Source: Amycolatopsis sp. DSM 110486 (lineage in GTDB: Bacteria > Actinomycetota > Actinomycetes > Mycobacteriales > Pseudonocardiaceae). Taken from it: a stretch of 64,000 bases of DNA. A model generated the notes under the pieces. The model saw only the letters and a list, made by a program, of their open reading frames with translations, did not search any database and was not told where the DNA came from. Below are positions 33,556 to 43,257 of this stretch, one piece after another. The DNA lies in assembly GCF_019468465.1 (NCBI RefSeq), contig NZ_CP080519.1, forward strand, positions 1,503,001 to 1,567,000. The letters run 5' to 3'. How positions within the stretch are numbered: the stretch's first letter is position 1; each line of letters opens with the position of its first letter. The translations under genes and the position numbers were made by a program.

Positions 33556-34409
33556 CCGCCCCGACCCGACGCCGTCTCGGAGTGGCCACCCTCGTGCTCG
33601 CGGCCGGCCTCACGCTGACCGCCTGCGGTGGCAGCGACAACCAGGCCGCCAACCCGCTCGGCACCGCCACCCCCGGCAAGGTCCACTTCGCCTTCCGCTC
33701 CGACGACAAGCCGACGTCGTTCATCGACGGCGGCAAGCCCACCGGCTTCCTCATCGAACTCACGCAGGCGATGGCGCAGAAGATGAACTTGACCGCCGAC
33801 TACACGGCGACCGACTTCGCGAGCATGCTGCCCAACATCCGCAACCACAAGTACGACTCCGCCGCGTTCGGCACGCTCGTCACGCCGCCGCGCCAGGAGG
33901 TCACCGACTTCACCACCGCGGTGAACTACGGGCAGGCGCAGCTGATCTCCCGCAAGAGCGCGCCACTGGCCACTGTGGACGCCTCGGGCGGCAAGACCAT
34001 CGCGATCACCCGCGGCAGCGAGCTGATCCCGCTCGTGAAGAAGCGCGTGCCGACCGTGACGGTCAAGGAGTTCCCGAACATCGCGGCCAGCTCCAACGCG
34101 CTCACCGCCGGCCAGGTCGACGGGCTGTTCACCGGCGTCGCGACCACGAACGACCTCCTCGAGAAGCACCCCGACTACCAGGCCTCGCCGGCGATCACCA
34201 GCGGCATGACCGCGTTCCCCGTGGCCAAGGACAAGCCCGAGCTGAAGAAAGCGCTCGACGACGCGCTCAAGGCCGTGATCGCCGACGGCACGTACACGAA
34301 GCTGTTCGACAAGTGGAACCCCAAGGGCGTCGCGATCCCGTCGGACATGCTCAAGGCCTACCCCGGCATGCAGCAGCGCCCCGGCGTCACCGCCGCCGAC
34401 GGGTCCTGA
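33552..34409 (+). CDS. Polar amino acid ABC transporter, substrate-binding lipoprotein
   Basis: 285 residues. Lipoprotein signal with lipobox LTAC, Cys at 25, then a family 3 solute-binding domain beginning KVHFAFRSDDKPTSFID and ending AVIADGTYTKLFDKWNPKG. Tethered outside the cell, it delivers substrate to the permease. ATG overlaps the creatininase stop; CAGGAG precedes it. Confidence 0.93.
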   Translation: MTAPTRRRLGVATLVLAAGLTLTACGGSDNQAANPLGTATPGKVHFAFRSDDKPTSFIDGGKPTGFLIELTQAMAQKMNLTADYTATDFASMLPNIRNHKYDSAAFGTLVTPPRQEVTDFTTAVNYGQAQLISRKSAPLATVDASGGKTIAITRGSELIPLVKKRVPTVTVKEFPNIAASSNALTAGQVDGLFTGVATTNDLLEKHPDYQASPAITSGMTAFPVAKDKPELKKALDDALKAVIADGTYTKLFDKWNPKGVAIPSDMLKAYPGMQQRPGVTAADGS

Positions 34410-34421
34410 AAGGACAGCGCC

Positions 34422-35173
34422 ATGGACGGTCTGAAACAAATCTGGGACACGTTCTTCGACCTCGACCTCATCGGCAGCACGCTCCCCACGCTGCTGAAGG
34501 AGGGGCTGCTGAACACGCTGTTCCTCACCGTGCTCGCGAGCGCGATCGGCCTCGTGGTCGGCATCTTCCTCGCCAGCGGCCTGATGTCGCGCTTCCGGGT
34601 GCTGCGCCTGCCGTGCCGCTGGTACGTCGACATCCTGCGCGGCCTGCCCCACATCCTGAGCATCTACCTCATCGGCCAGGGCCTGCCGCTGGCCGGGCTC
34701 ACGATGTTCGGCAACTGGACGTACGGCTACGCGGCGCTCGCGATCGGGCTCATGGAAGGCGCTTACATGGCGGAGATCTTCCGCTCGGGCTTCCAGAGCG
34801 TCGACAAGGGCATCGTCGAAGCGTCGCGCAGCCTCGGGATGTCGCACACGAAGACCATGCGGCTCATCGTGATCCCGATCGGTTTCCGCCGCGTGCTGCC
34901 GGCGCTCACCGGCCAGTTCATCCTGGTCATCAAGAGCACGGCGCTGGTCTACCTGCTCGGCCTCGCCGCCGGGCAGCGGGAGATGTTCGCGATCGCCCAG
35001 GACACGTCCACCAACAACGCTTCGCTTTCGCCGCTGGTCGCCGCTGGCCTGTTCTACCTCGCGATCACGGTGCCGCTCACCTACGTGGTGAACAAGTGGG
35101 ACAAGCGGATGCGCGAAGGCCGGCCCGCCGAGGCGACCGCGCCGGCGGCCGTGCGCACCGAGGAGGCACTGGT

Positions 35174-35177
<4 letters not shown>
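34422..35177 (+). CDS. Polar amino acid ABC transporter, permease
   Basis: 251 residues, HisM/GlnP type with five or so membrane helices. The EAA loop for the ATPase reads EASRSLGMSHTKTMRLIVIP. It is the only permease gene, so the channel is presumably a homodimer. 12 nt after the binding protein; its stop overlaps the ATPase start (ATGA). Confidence 0.93.
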
Positions 35178-35956
<779 letters not shown>

Positions 35957-36922
35957 ATGAGATTCGCCAAGCTCGCCGCTGTCGCCGCGCTTGCGCTGAC
36001 CGCCACGGCGGTCGTGCCGCAGACCGCGTCCGCGACCCCCTCCGTGCGCAACTACCCCAAGGTTTCGATGGGCTGCACCGCGCAGTCGACCACCCTGCCG
36101 CTCGGGCAGACGGTCACGCAGACCATCACCTCCGGCGGGCTTTCCCGCGACTACCTGATCCACCTGCCCGCGAACTACCAGCCCGGCCACCCGAAGCCCG
36201 TGGTCATGGCGTTCCACGGCCGCAAGGGCGACGGCAGCGACATCGAAGAGTTCTCCGGCATCGACGGACTCGACACCATCGCCGTCTACCCGGTGGGCGC
36301 CAAGGGTCTCGACGACCAGCGCGCCTGGCAGAGCGCCCCGTACGCCGCGGAAGGCGTCGACGACGTCCGCTTCGTCGGCGACCTGCTCGACCACCTGCAG
36401 GCGACGCTGTGCGTGGACCCGCTGCGCATCTTCGCCACCGGCAAGTCCAACGGCGCCGGCTTCGTGTCGCTGCTGGCCTGCCAGCTGCCGATGCGCATCG
36501 CCGCGTTCGCGACGATCGCCGGCGCGTTCTACCCGGGCACCACGGTGGGCTGCTCGTCGAGCGTCCCCGCCCCGATCGTCGACTTCCACGGCACCGCCGA
36601 CCCGACCATCGAGTACAACGGCGGCACCAGCCACAGCGAGCCCATCCCCTACCTGATGGACTGGGCCCAGAACTGGGCGAACCACAACCATTGCGCTGCC
36701 ACGCCGGTCAGCACCCCGATCGGCTCCGACGTGATCCAGTTCTCGTGGCAGAACTGCGCCGTCAACGCCTCGGTCACCCACTACCGCATCCTCGGCGCCG
36801 GCCACACCTGGCCCGGCGAGCTCGTGGACAGCGGCCCGGGCTCGGCGACGCAGACGGTGAAGGCACAGCAGGTGATCTGGACCTTCTTCAACGCCCACAC
36901 ACTGGGTTCCGGCTTGTTCTGA
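35957..36922 (+). CDS. Secreted esterase, PHB-depolymerase/LpqC-like
   Basis: 321 residues. Signal peptide about 1-26 (AAVAALALTATAVVPQTASA). VMAFHGRKGDGSD is the oxyanion region, the nucleophile lies in ATGKSNGAGF, and GAGHTWPG carries the catalytic His, as in poly(3-hydroxybutyrate) depolymerase and feruloyl-esterase-like proteins. The ATG abuts the ATPase stop (TGAATG), so it belongs to the operon and may release the compound that the transporter takes up. Confidence 0.88.
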   Translation: MRFAKLAAVAALALTATAVVPQTASATPSVRNYPKVSMGCTAQSTTLPLGQTVTQTITSGGLSRDYLIHLPANYQPGHPKPVVMAFHGRKGDGSDIEEFSGIDGLDTIAVYPVGAKGLDDQRAWQSAPYAAEGVDDVRFVGDLLDHLQATLCVDPLRIFATGKSNGAGFVSLLACQLPMRIAAFATIAGAFYPGTTVGCSSSVPAPIVDFHGTADPTIEYNGGTSHSEPIPYLMDWAQNWANHNHCAATPVSTPIGSDVIQFSWQNCAVNASVTHYRILGAGHTWPGELVDSGPGSATQTVKAQQVIWTFFNAHTLGSGLF

Positions 36923-36927
36923 GTTGT

Positions 36928-37049
36928 CTGCCCCGGCTCCGCCGAGGCGTGCGAGATCGCTTCAAGCCGACTTCTTCCCTCCCGGTTTTCGCGCGGCCCA
37001 GGGGCCGCGCGAAAACCGCTCAGTCCAGAAGTCGGCGCGATCTCGCGGC
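36928..37049. repeat. 122-bp palindromic element, copy 1
   Basis: Three nested perfect inverted repeats: GCGAGATCGC (36951-36960) with GCGATCTCGC (37036-37045); GCCGACTTCT (36966-36975) with AGAAGTCGGC (37027-37036, sharing one base); and CGGTTTTCGCGCGGCC (36983-36998) with its complement (37003-37018) across a 4-nt loop. It starts 6 nt after the esterase stop and may also stop transcription. Copy 2, inverted, is at 38264-38385: same length, 116 of 122 identical. Confidence 0.9.
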
Positions 37050-37112
37050 TGTGGTAGCCAGTGCGACGCTGTCTTGCGGGGGTGGTGGCCAGGCCGCCAC
37101 CCCTGCGAAGGC

Positions 37113-38153
37113 TTACTCCTCCATCAGGTCGCGAACCATCGGGGCCACGCGCGTGCCGTACAGCTCGATGTTGCGCAGCACCGAGCCGCGCGGCAGGCCG
37201 GCCAGCCCGTACTTGAGGTCGAACCGCGTGGCCCCCACCGTCTTGAGCGACGCGGCGATCTTGCGCGCCACCGTCTCCGGCGAGCCGACGTGCCAGGCGC
37301 CGCGTTCGGAGACCTCCTCCAGGAACTGCTCCCGCGACGGCGGCCGGAACCCCCGCTCGCGTGCGACGCGGGTGAGCACGTCGACGTAGTGCGGGTACAG
37401 CTCCTCCATCGCGTCCTCGTCGCTGTCGGCGATGTGGCCGGGCATGTGCAGCCCGATCGCCTTCTGCGGTTTGTCCAGGCGGCGCTGCACGTCGCGGAAC
37501 AGGTCCGCGAACGGCTTGAACCGCGCGGCCGGGCCGCCGATGATCGCGAGCATCAGCGACATCCCGTACTTCGCCGTCCGCAGCACGGACTCAGGGCTGC
37601 CGCCGACGCCGATCCACGCCGGGATCGGGCCCGTCTCCGTGTGCGGCACGACTTCCTGCCCGCTCAACGAGGGCCGCAGCCGGCCGGACCACGTCACGGG
37701 CTTCTCCTCCAGCAGGCGGGAGAACAGGTCCACCTTCTCGTCGAACAGCTCGTCGTAGTCGCCCAGGTCGTAGCCGAACAGCGGGAACGACTCGGTGCTC
37801 GACCCGCGCCCCAGGATCACCTCCGCCCGCCCGTGCGAGAGCGCGTCGAGCGTCGAGTAGCGCTGGAAGACGCGCACGGGGTCGTCGGAGCTCAGCACCG
37901 TGACGGCGGAGCCCAGCCGGATGCGCGACGTGCGCGCCGCCACCGCCGCCAGCACCACATCGGGAGCCGAGAGCGGCATGTCCACCGTGTGGTGCTCGCC
38001 GATGCCGAAGAAGTCGAGGCCCACGTGGTCGGCGAGCACACCGTGCTCCACCAGGCCGCGGATGGTCTCGGCGTGGCCGACGGGCGTACCGCCGTCGTCG
38101 GAAAGCACGTCCCCGAACGTGTCGAGTCCGAGGGTGACCGAATACTTCGTCAT
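37113..38153 (-). CDS. Luciferase-like (LLM) flavin-dependent monooxygenase
   Basis: 346 residues of the bacterial luciferase-like superfamily. YSVTLGLDTFG opens the barrel; DFFGIGEHHTVDMPLSAP and SAVTVLSSDDPVRVFQRYS are typical of the LLM group acting with FMN or F420. Substrate unknown. ATG at 38153 (MTKYSVTLG) is preferred to an upstream start. The gene lies between the two inverted 122-bp elements, and divergent from the XRE regulator. Confidence 0.9.
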   Translation of the reverse strand: MTKYSVTLGLDTFGDVLSDDGGTPVGHAETIRGLVEHGVLADHVGLDFFGIGEHHTVDMPLSAPDVVLAAVAARTSRIRLGSAVTVLSSDDPVRVFQRYSTLDALSHGRAEVILGRGSSTESFPLFGYDLGDYDELFDEKVDLFSRLLEEKPVTWSGRLRPSLSGQEVVPHTETGPIPAWIGVGGSPESVLRTAKYGMSLMLAIIGGPAARFKPFADLFRDVQRRLDKPQKAIGLHMPGHIADSDEDAMEELYPHYVDVLTRVARERGFRPPSREQFLEEVSERGAWHVGSPETVARKIAASLKTVGATRFDLKYGLAGLPRGSVLRNIELYGTRVAPMVRDLMEE

Positions 38154-38263
38154 GCCCCGATGTTGTAACCACCACGGCAACCGCACCTCGCCACACGCTG
38201 GGTACCCACACGAGGGGACGGCAGCGCGCCAGCTCGCGGAGGAGGATGGACTCAGGTGAGGCC

Positions 38264-38385
38264 GCCGCGAGGTCGCGCCGGCTTCTGGACTGAGCGATTT
38301 TCGCGCGACCCCTGGGCCGCGCGAAAACCGGGAGGGAAGAAGCCGGCTTGAAGCGATCTCGCACGCCTCGGCGGAGCCGAGGCAG
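38264..38385. repeat. 122-bp palindromic element, copy 2 (inverted)
   Basis: Reverse complement of copy 1 with six substitutions and no indel. Two of the six form a compensatory pair in the middle stem (GCCGACTTCT/AGAAGTCGGC becomes GCCGGCTTCT/AGAAGCCGGC), so that stem stays perfect. It lies 16 nt before the XRE start, so it is part of that gene's promoter or leader. Confidence 0.9.
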
Positions 38386-38401
38386 AAAACAGGGGATAGT
38401 C

Positions 38402-39229
38402 ATGAGCGAGCAGCGCAACACCGAACTCGGGGACTTCCTGCGCGCCCGCAGGGCGGCGCTGACGCCCGCGGACACCGGGGTCCCGACCTACGGCACCCCG
38501 CGCCGCGTCCCCGGGCTGCGGCGCGAGGAGGTCGCGCAGCTCGCCGGCGTGAGCGTGAACTACTACACCCGCATCGAGCAGGGCGAGAGCCACCAGATGT
38601 CCGACTCGGTGATGGAGGCCATCGCCAACGCGCTGCGTCTCGACGAGAGCGAGCGGATGCACCTGCTGCGCCTGGCCTGGCCCGCCCAGGTGATGCGGCG
38701 GGAGGCAGGCCCGGAAATGGTGCGTGACTCGGTTCTCGCGCTGGTCGAGAGCAACCTCGACCAGGCGGCGATCATCGTCGGCCGGCGGACCGACCTGCTC
38801 GGCGGCAACCGGCTCGGCTTCGCGTTGCTCGGCATCGACCGCGACGCGCGGCCCAACCTGACCAAGCACATGTTCCTCGAGCCGGCGATGCGCGACCTCG
38901 TCGTCGACTGGGAGCGCCAGGCCCACAACGCGGCCTCCTACCTGCGGATGACCACCGGCGAGCAGACCGACGACCCGAAGATGGCGGAGCTGATCGGCGA
39001 CCTGAGCATCCAGAGCCCGGAGTTCGCACGGATCTGGGCTGCGCACCCCGTGGCGCAGTGCCTGCACTCGGTGCGCGAGTACGACCACCCGCTCGTCGGG
39101 CGGCTCACCCTCAACGAGGAGAGCCTGCGGATGCCCGACGACTCCGGTCAGCGCATCATCTTCTCCGGTGCCGAGCCCGGCTCGCCGTCGGCCGAGCGCC
39201 TGAAGCTGCTCGACTCGCTGGTCTCTTGA
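38402..39229 (+). CDS. XRE-family regulator with MmyB-like ligand domain
   Basis: 275 residues. The N-terminal helix-turn-helix reads RVPGLRREEVAQLAGVSVNY with YTRIEQG; the C-terminal region (DLLGGNRLGFALLG, RDLVVDWERQAHNAASYLR) is the MmyB-like ligand-binding domain, which in structures binds a fatty acid. Such genes commonly regulate a divergent oxidoreductase, here the LLM monooxygenase. Confidence 0.92.
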   Translation: MSEQRNTELGDFLRARRAALTPADTGVPTYGTPRRVPGLRREEVAQLAGVSVNYYTRIEQGESHQMSDSVMEAIANALRLDESERMHLLRLAWPAQVMRREAGPEMVRDSVLALVESNLDQAAIIVGRRTDLLGGNRLGFALLGIDRDARPNLTKHMFLEPAMRDLVVDWERQAHNAASYLRMTTGEQTDDPKMAELIGDLSIQSPEFARIWAAHPVAQCLHSVREYDHPLVGRLTLNEESLRMPDDSGQRIIFSGAEPGSPSAERLKLLDSLVS

Positions 39230-39248
39230 GGCCTTACAACCTGAGGCC

Positions 39249-39680
39249 TCACAGCTCGTCGAAGACCAGCACGGTGTGCGTCGAGAGCACGTCCTTCATC
39301 GCCTGAAGCCGTTCGAAGACCAGGTCGCGCAGGCTGTCGGCGTCGCTCGTGCGCACGAACAGGATGAGGTCGTTGTCCCCCGAGACGAGCCCGCCGTGCT
39401 CGATCTCGGGGATGCTCTTGAGCGCCGCGCTCACGGTGCGCCACGAGTTCTGCGTGACCTTGAGGTAGACGTACGCCGCGAGCCCCTGCCCCATCCGGCG
39501 CGGATCAGTGACGGCGGCGTACCCGGTGATCACGCCTTCGCGGTGCAGCCGCTCCACCCGCGTGTAACAGCCCGCTCGCGAAATGTGCACGCGCTCGGCC
39601 AGCGCGCGCATCGACGCGCGCCCGTCGGCCTTCAGCTCGGCGATGAGTTTCAGGTCGACCTCGTCCAGGGCCGCCGCCAT
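39249..39680 (-). CDS. Lrp/AsnC-family regulator, probably of the bkd operon
   Basis: 143 residues. Winged helix-turn-helix (LKADGRASMRALAERVHISR) and an amino-acid-sensing RAM domain (AYVYLKVTQNSW, EIEHGGLVSGDNDLILFV). Divergent from the branched-chain dehydrogenase genes, the classic place for the Lrp-type BkdR. ATG at 39680 follows GGTGG; an ATG at 39701 is possible. Confidence 0.88.
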   Translation of the reverse strand: MAAALDEVDLKLIAELKADGRASMRALAERVHISRAGCYTRVERLHREGVITGYAAVTDPRRMGQGLAAYVYLKVTQNSWRTVSAALKSIPEIEHGGLVSGDNDLILFVRTSDADSLRDLVFERLQAMKDVLSTHTVLVFDEL

Positions 39681-39786
39681 TCGTCCACCCGGCTCGGACA
39701 TCCCCACACCTCTCGAAGCCAATCATCCGGCTCTTCTCGGCCGGTTGAGCCATTGTTCCACACTTGCCGTCGATACCTGGATCCCT

Positions 39787-39812
39787 GATCGGCGTGGAGC
39801 GAAGATCGGCGT
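39787..39812. promoter_or_regulatory. Direct repeat upstream of the dehydrogenase operon
   Basis: GATCGGCGT occurs at 39787-39795 and 39804-39812 (17-nt period), 40-65 nt before the E1 alpha start. Candidate Lrp-type site in the divergent promoter region. Confidence 0.4.
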
Positions 39813-39851
39813 TAGACGTCTTCCTCTGTCCCCCGTCGATCGGAGCTGCCG

Positions 39852-40955
39852 GTGACCACCACGGAACGCACCGCCGCGTCGTTCTTCCTCCCGAGCGACG
39901 AGCCCCTGGGCCTCATCACCGCCGACGGCGCACCCGTCGCCGACGCCGCCCTGGAGATGCCTGCCGACGACGTGCTGCTGCGCCTGCACCGCGCGATGGT
40001 GTCGGGCCGCCGCTTCGACGCGCAGGCCACCGCCCTGACCAAGCAGGGCCGCCTCGCCGTGTACCCGTCCGCGCGCGGCCAGGAGGCCGGCGAGATCGGC
40101 TCGATCCTCGCGCTGCGTCCGCAGGACTGGCTCTTCCCGACCTACCGCGACTCGATGGCCGTGGTCGCGCGCGGCGTCGACCCGGTCGAGGTGCTCACGC
40201 TGCTGCGCGGCGACTGGCACTGCGGCTATGACCCGTACCGCGCCAACGTCGCGCCCCAGTGCACGCCGCTGGCCACGAACACGCTGCACGCTGTCGGGTT
40301 CGCGCACGCCGCCAAGACCAAGGGCGAGGACACCGTCGCGCTCGTGCTGCTCGGCGACGGCGCCACCAGCGAGGGCGACACCCACGAGGCGCTGAACTTC
40401 GCGGCCGTGTGGCAGTCGCCGGTGGTGTTCCTGGTGCAGAACAACGGTTACGCCATCAGCGTCCCACTCTCGAAGCAGACCGCGGCGCCTTCGCTCGCGC
40501 ACAAGGGCGTGGGCTACGGCATGCCGTCGGTGCTGGTGGACGGCAACGACGCGGCCGCCGTGCACGCCGTGGTGGAGCAGGCCGTCGCGCGCGCCGCTGC
40601 GGGCGGCGGGCCGACGTTGATCGAGGCCCTCACCTACCGCATCGAGTCGCACACCAACGCCGACGACGCCACGCGCTACCGCGACCGCGCCGAGGTCGAG
40701 GCCTGGCTCACCCGCGACCCGATCGCGCGGCTCGAGCGTTACCTCACCGACCGCGGCCTGCTCGACGACGTGGCGCGCGAGGAAATCGCCGTACGCGCCG
40801 AGGCCGAAGCCGCGTCGTTGCGCGAGCGCATGAACGTGGACACCGTGCTCGACCCGGCGGACCTGTTCCGCCACGTGTACGCCGAGCCGACGGCCGCGTT
40901 GCGCCGCCAGGCCGAAGACTTCACCGCCGAACTCTCCTTCGGAGCCGAAGAATGA
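39852..40955 (+). CDS. bkdA: Branched-chain 2-oxoacid dehydrogenase E1 alpha subunit
   Basis: 367 residues. The thiamine-diphosphate motif starts GDGATSEGD at 168 and ends VFLVQNN at 198. RRFDAQATALTKQGRLAVYP near the N terminus is typical of BCKDH/PDH E1 alpha. With E1 beta it decarboxylates branched 2-oxoacids from Val, Leu and Ile. GTG start. E1 beta overlaps its stop (ATGA). Pyruvate as substrate cannot be excluded, but the Lrp partner and absence of E3 favour branched-chain acids. Confidence 0.92.
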   Translation: MTTTERTAASFFLPSDEPLGLITADGAPVADAALEMPADDVLLRLHRAMVSGRRFDAQATALTKQGRLAVYPSARGQEAGEIGSILALRPQDWLFPTYRDSMAVVARGVDPVEVLTLLRGDWHCGYDPYRANVAPQCTPLATNTLHAVGFAHAAKTKGEDTVALVLLGDGATSEGDTHEALNFAAVWQSPVVFLVQNNGYAISVPLSKQTAAPSLAHKGVGYGMPSVLVDGNDAAAVHAVVEQAVARAAAGGGPTLIEALTYRIESHTNADDATRYRDRAEVEAWLTRDPIARLERYLTDRGLLDDVAREEIAVRAEAEAASLRERMNVDTVLDPADLFRHVYAEPTAALRRQAEDFTAELSFGAEE

Positions 40956-41998
40956 CCGCGACCCTGGAGTCCACTTCGGACGCTTCTGCCGAACCGGACA
41001 CCGTCACCATGGCGGGCGCGCTCAACCGCGCCCTGGCCGACGCGCTGGCCGAGGACGAGCGCGTGCTCGTGTTCGGGGAGGACGTCGGCACGCTCGGCGG
41101 CGTCTTCCGCGTCACCGACGGGCTCGCCGCCCGCTTCGGCGAGACGCGCGTGTTCGACACCCCGCTCGCCGAGTCGGGCATCGTCGGCACGGCCATCGGC
41201 ATGGCGATGAACGGCCTGCGGCCCGTGGTGGAGATGCAGTTCGACGCGTTCGCCTACCCGGCGTTCGAGCAGATCACCAGCCACCTCGCCAAGCTGCGCA
41301 ACCGCACGCGCGGCGCCGTCGAGCTGCCCATCGTGATCCGGATCCCCTACGGCGGCGGCATCGGCGGCGTCGAGCACCATTGCGACTCCTCCGAGGTCTA
41401 CTACACGCACACGGCGGGCCTGCGCGTCGTCACGCCGGCTTCACCTGCCGACGCATACGCGCTGCTGCGCCAGGCGATCGACAGCCCGGACCCGGTGATC
41501 TTCCTGGAGCCCAAGCGGCGGTACTGGGAGAAGGAGACCGCGCGGCTCGACCACCGATCGTCCACTCTGGACCGCGCGGTCGTCCGGCGCCCCGGCACCG
41601 ACGTTACGCTGATCTCCTACGGCGGCGCCCTCGGCACGACCCTGGAAGCCGCCGCGGCGGCCGAGGAAGAGGGCTACAGCGCGGAGGTGATCGACCTGCG
41701 CAGCCTCGCGCCGTTCGACCTCGAGACGGTCGCCGCTTCGGTCCGGCGCACCGGGCGTGCGGTCGTGGTGCACGAGGCGAGCCGGTTCTGCGGCTATGGC
41801 GCCGAGGTCGCGGCCCAGCTGTCGGAGACGTGCTTCCACTACCTGGAGGCGCCCGTGCTGCGCGTCGGCGGGTTCGACATCCCTTACCCCGCCCCGAACC
41901 TGGAGAAGCACCACCTGCCGAACGTCGACCGAGTGCTCGACGCGATCGAGCGGCTGCAGTGGGACGACGCGACCCCGCTCGCGGGCGGAGGTGCGTGA
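40952..41998 (+). CDS. bkdB: Branched-chain 2-oxoacid dehydrogenase E1 beta subunit
   Basis: 348 residues. LVFGEDVGTLGGVFRVTDGL and RIPYGGGIGGVEHHCDSSE are the conserved beta-subunit motifs; the transketolase C-terminal domain includes DLRSLAPFDLETV. Forms the alpha2beta2 E1 with the upstream subunit. Overlaps both neighbours by 1-4 nt. Confidence 0.93.
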   Translation: MTATLESTSDASAEPDTVTMAGALNRALADALAEDERVLVFGEDVGTLGGVFRVTDGLAARFGETRVFDTPLAESGIVGTAIGMAMNGLRPVVEMQFDAFAYPAFEQITSHLAKLRNRTRGAVELPIVIRIPYGGGIGGVEHHCDSSEVYYTHTAGLRVVTPASPADAYALLRQAIDSPDPVIFLEPKRRYWEKETARLDHRSSTLDRAVVRRPGTDVTLISYGGALGTTLEAAAAAEEEGYSAEVIDLRSLAPFDLETVAASVRRTGRAVVVHEASRFCGYGAEVAAQLSETCFHYLEAPVLRVGGFDIPYPAPNLEKHHLPNVDRVLDAIERLQWDDATPLAGGGA

Positions 41999-43251
41999 TG
42001 GCCGTCTTCAAGCTGCCCGACCTGGGCGAGGGCCTGACGGAGGCCGAGATCGTCGCGTGGCACGTGACGGTGGGCGACACCGTGACCGTCGACCAGACGG
42101 TGGTGGAGGTCGAGACGGCCAAGGCGAGCGTCGAGGTACCGGTGCCGTTCGCGGGCCGCGTCGCGACGCTGCATGGCGCGGCCGGCGACGTGCTGACCGT
42201 CGGAAGTCCGCTGATCACGGTGGAGGAGGCGCCGGCGTTTCTCGAGCCTGGAGTGGTGACGCCTACGCCTGTTTCTTCGGAGGGCAGTGGCAATGTCCTG
42301 ATCGGGTACGGCACCGGCACGGCTCAGGCGCGGCGGACCCGTCGTGCTCGGGGCACTCGGCGTCCCGAGGCTGCGGTCGCGTCTGCGCCGCGGCCGGTGA
42401 ACGAGCGCTTGCGCGTGGTGTCACCGCTGGTGCGGAAGCTCGCCAAGCAGTCCGGTGTGGACATTCACGCGCTCGCCGGTTCGGGTACCGACGGGATCAT
42501 CAGCCGGGCCGACGTCGAGCGAGCAATCGCGGCGACCGTCGAGCCTGTTGTTCCTGCCACCTCTGACGAACGCCGGATCCCGTTGCGCGGCGTCCGCAAG
42601 ACCGTCGCCGACAAGCTCACCCGCTCGCGCCGCGAGATCCCCGAGGCCACGGTGTGGGTCGACGTCGACGCGACGGCCCTGCTCGAAACCCGCGCCGCCC
42701 TCAACGCCGACGCCGCAGCCCCGAAGATCAGCCTGCTCGCGCTGCTGGCCAAGTTCACCGTCGAAGGCCTGCGTCGCTTCCCCGAGCTCAACGCGCACCT
42801 CGACGGCGACGAGATCGTGATCCCCTCGGCCGTGCACCTCGGGTTCGCCGCGCAGACCGACCGCGGCCTCGTGGTCCCCGTCGTGCCCGGCGCGCACGAT
42901 CTGTCCGTGGAACAGCTCTCCGGCGCTCTCGCCGAGCGCACCGAGCGGGCCCGCTCCGGCTCGCTCGCCCCCGCCGAGCTCACGGGCGGCACGTTCACCA
43001 TCAACAACTACGGCGTGTTCGGCGTCGACGGTTCCGCCGCCATCATCAACCACCCCGAGGTCGCGATCCTCGGGATCGGCCGGATCATCGACCGCCCGTG
43101 GATCGTCGACGGCCAGGTCGTGCCGCGCAAGATCACCGAGCTGACGCTGGCGTTCGACCACCGCGTCTGCGACGGCGGCACGGCGGGCGGGTTCCTGCGC
43201 TTCATCGCGGACTGCGTGGAATCACCGCTGCGGCTCCTGCGCGGCTTGTAG
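41998..43251 (+). CDS. bkdC: Dihydrolipoamide acyltransferase E2
   Basis: 417 residues. Lipoyl domain at about 1-78 with the lipoylated K42 in VETAKASVE; a single peripheral E1/E3-binding domain (VSPLVRKLAKQSGVDIHALA); and the acyltransferase core ending in DHRVCDGG with the catalytic His. The linkers are Arg/Ala/Pro-rich. It transfers the branched acyl group to CoA, giving starter units for branched fatty acids or polyketides. E3 is not in the operon. Confidence 0.94.
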   Translation: MAVFKLPDLGEGLTEAEIVAWHVTVGDTVTVDQTVVEVETAKASVEVPVPFAGRVATLHGAAGDVLTVGSPLITVEEAPAFLEPGVVTPTPVSSEGSGNVLIGYGTGTAQARRTRRARGTRRPEAAVASAPRPVNERLRVVSPLVRKLAKQSGVDIHALAGSGTDGIISRADVERAIAATVEPVVPATSDERRIPLRGVRKTVADKLTRSRREIPEATVWVDVDATALLETRAALNADAAAPKISLLALLAKFTVEGLRRFPELNAHLDGDEIVIPSAVHLGFAAQTDRGLVVPVVPGAHDLSVEQLSGALAERTERARSGSLAPAELTGGTFTINNYGVFGVDGSAAIINHPEVAILGIGRIIDRPWIVDGQVVPRKITELTLAFDHRVCDGGTAGGFLRFIADCVESPLRLLRGL

Positions 43252-43257
43252 TGTTCC

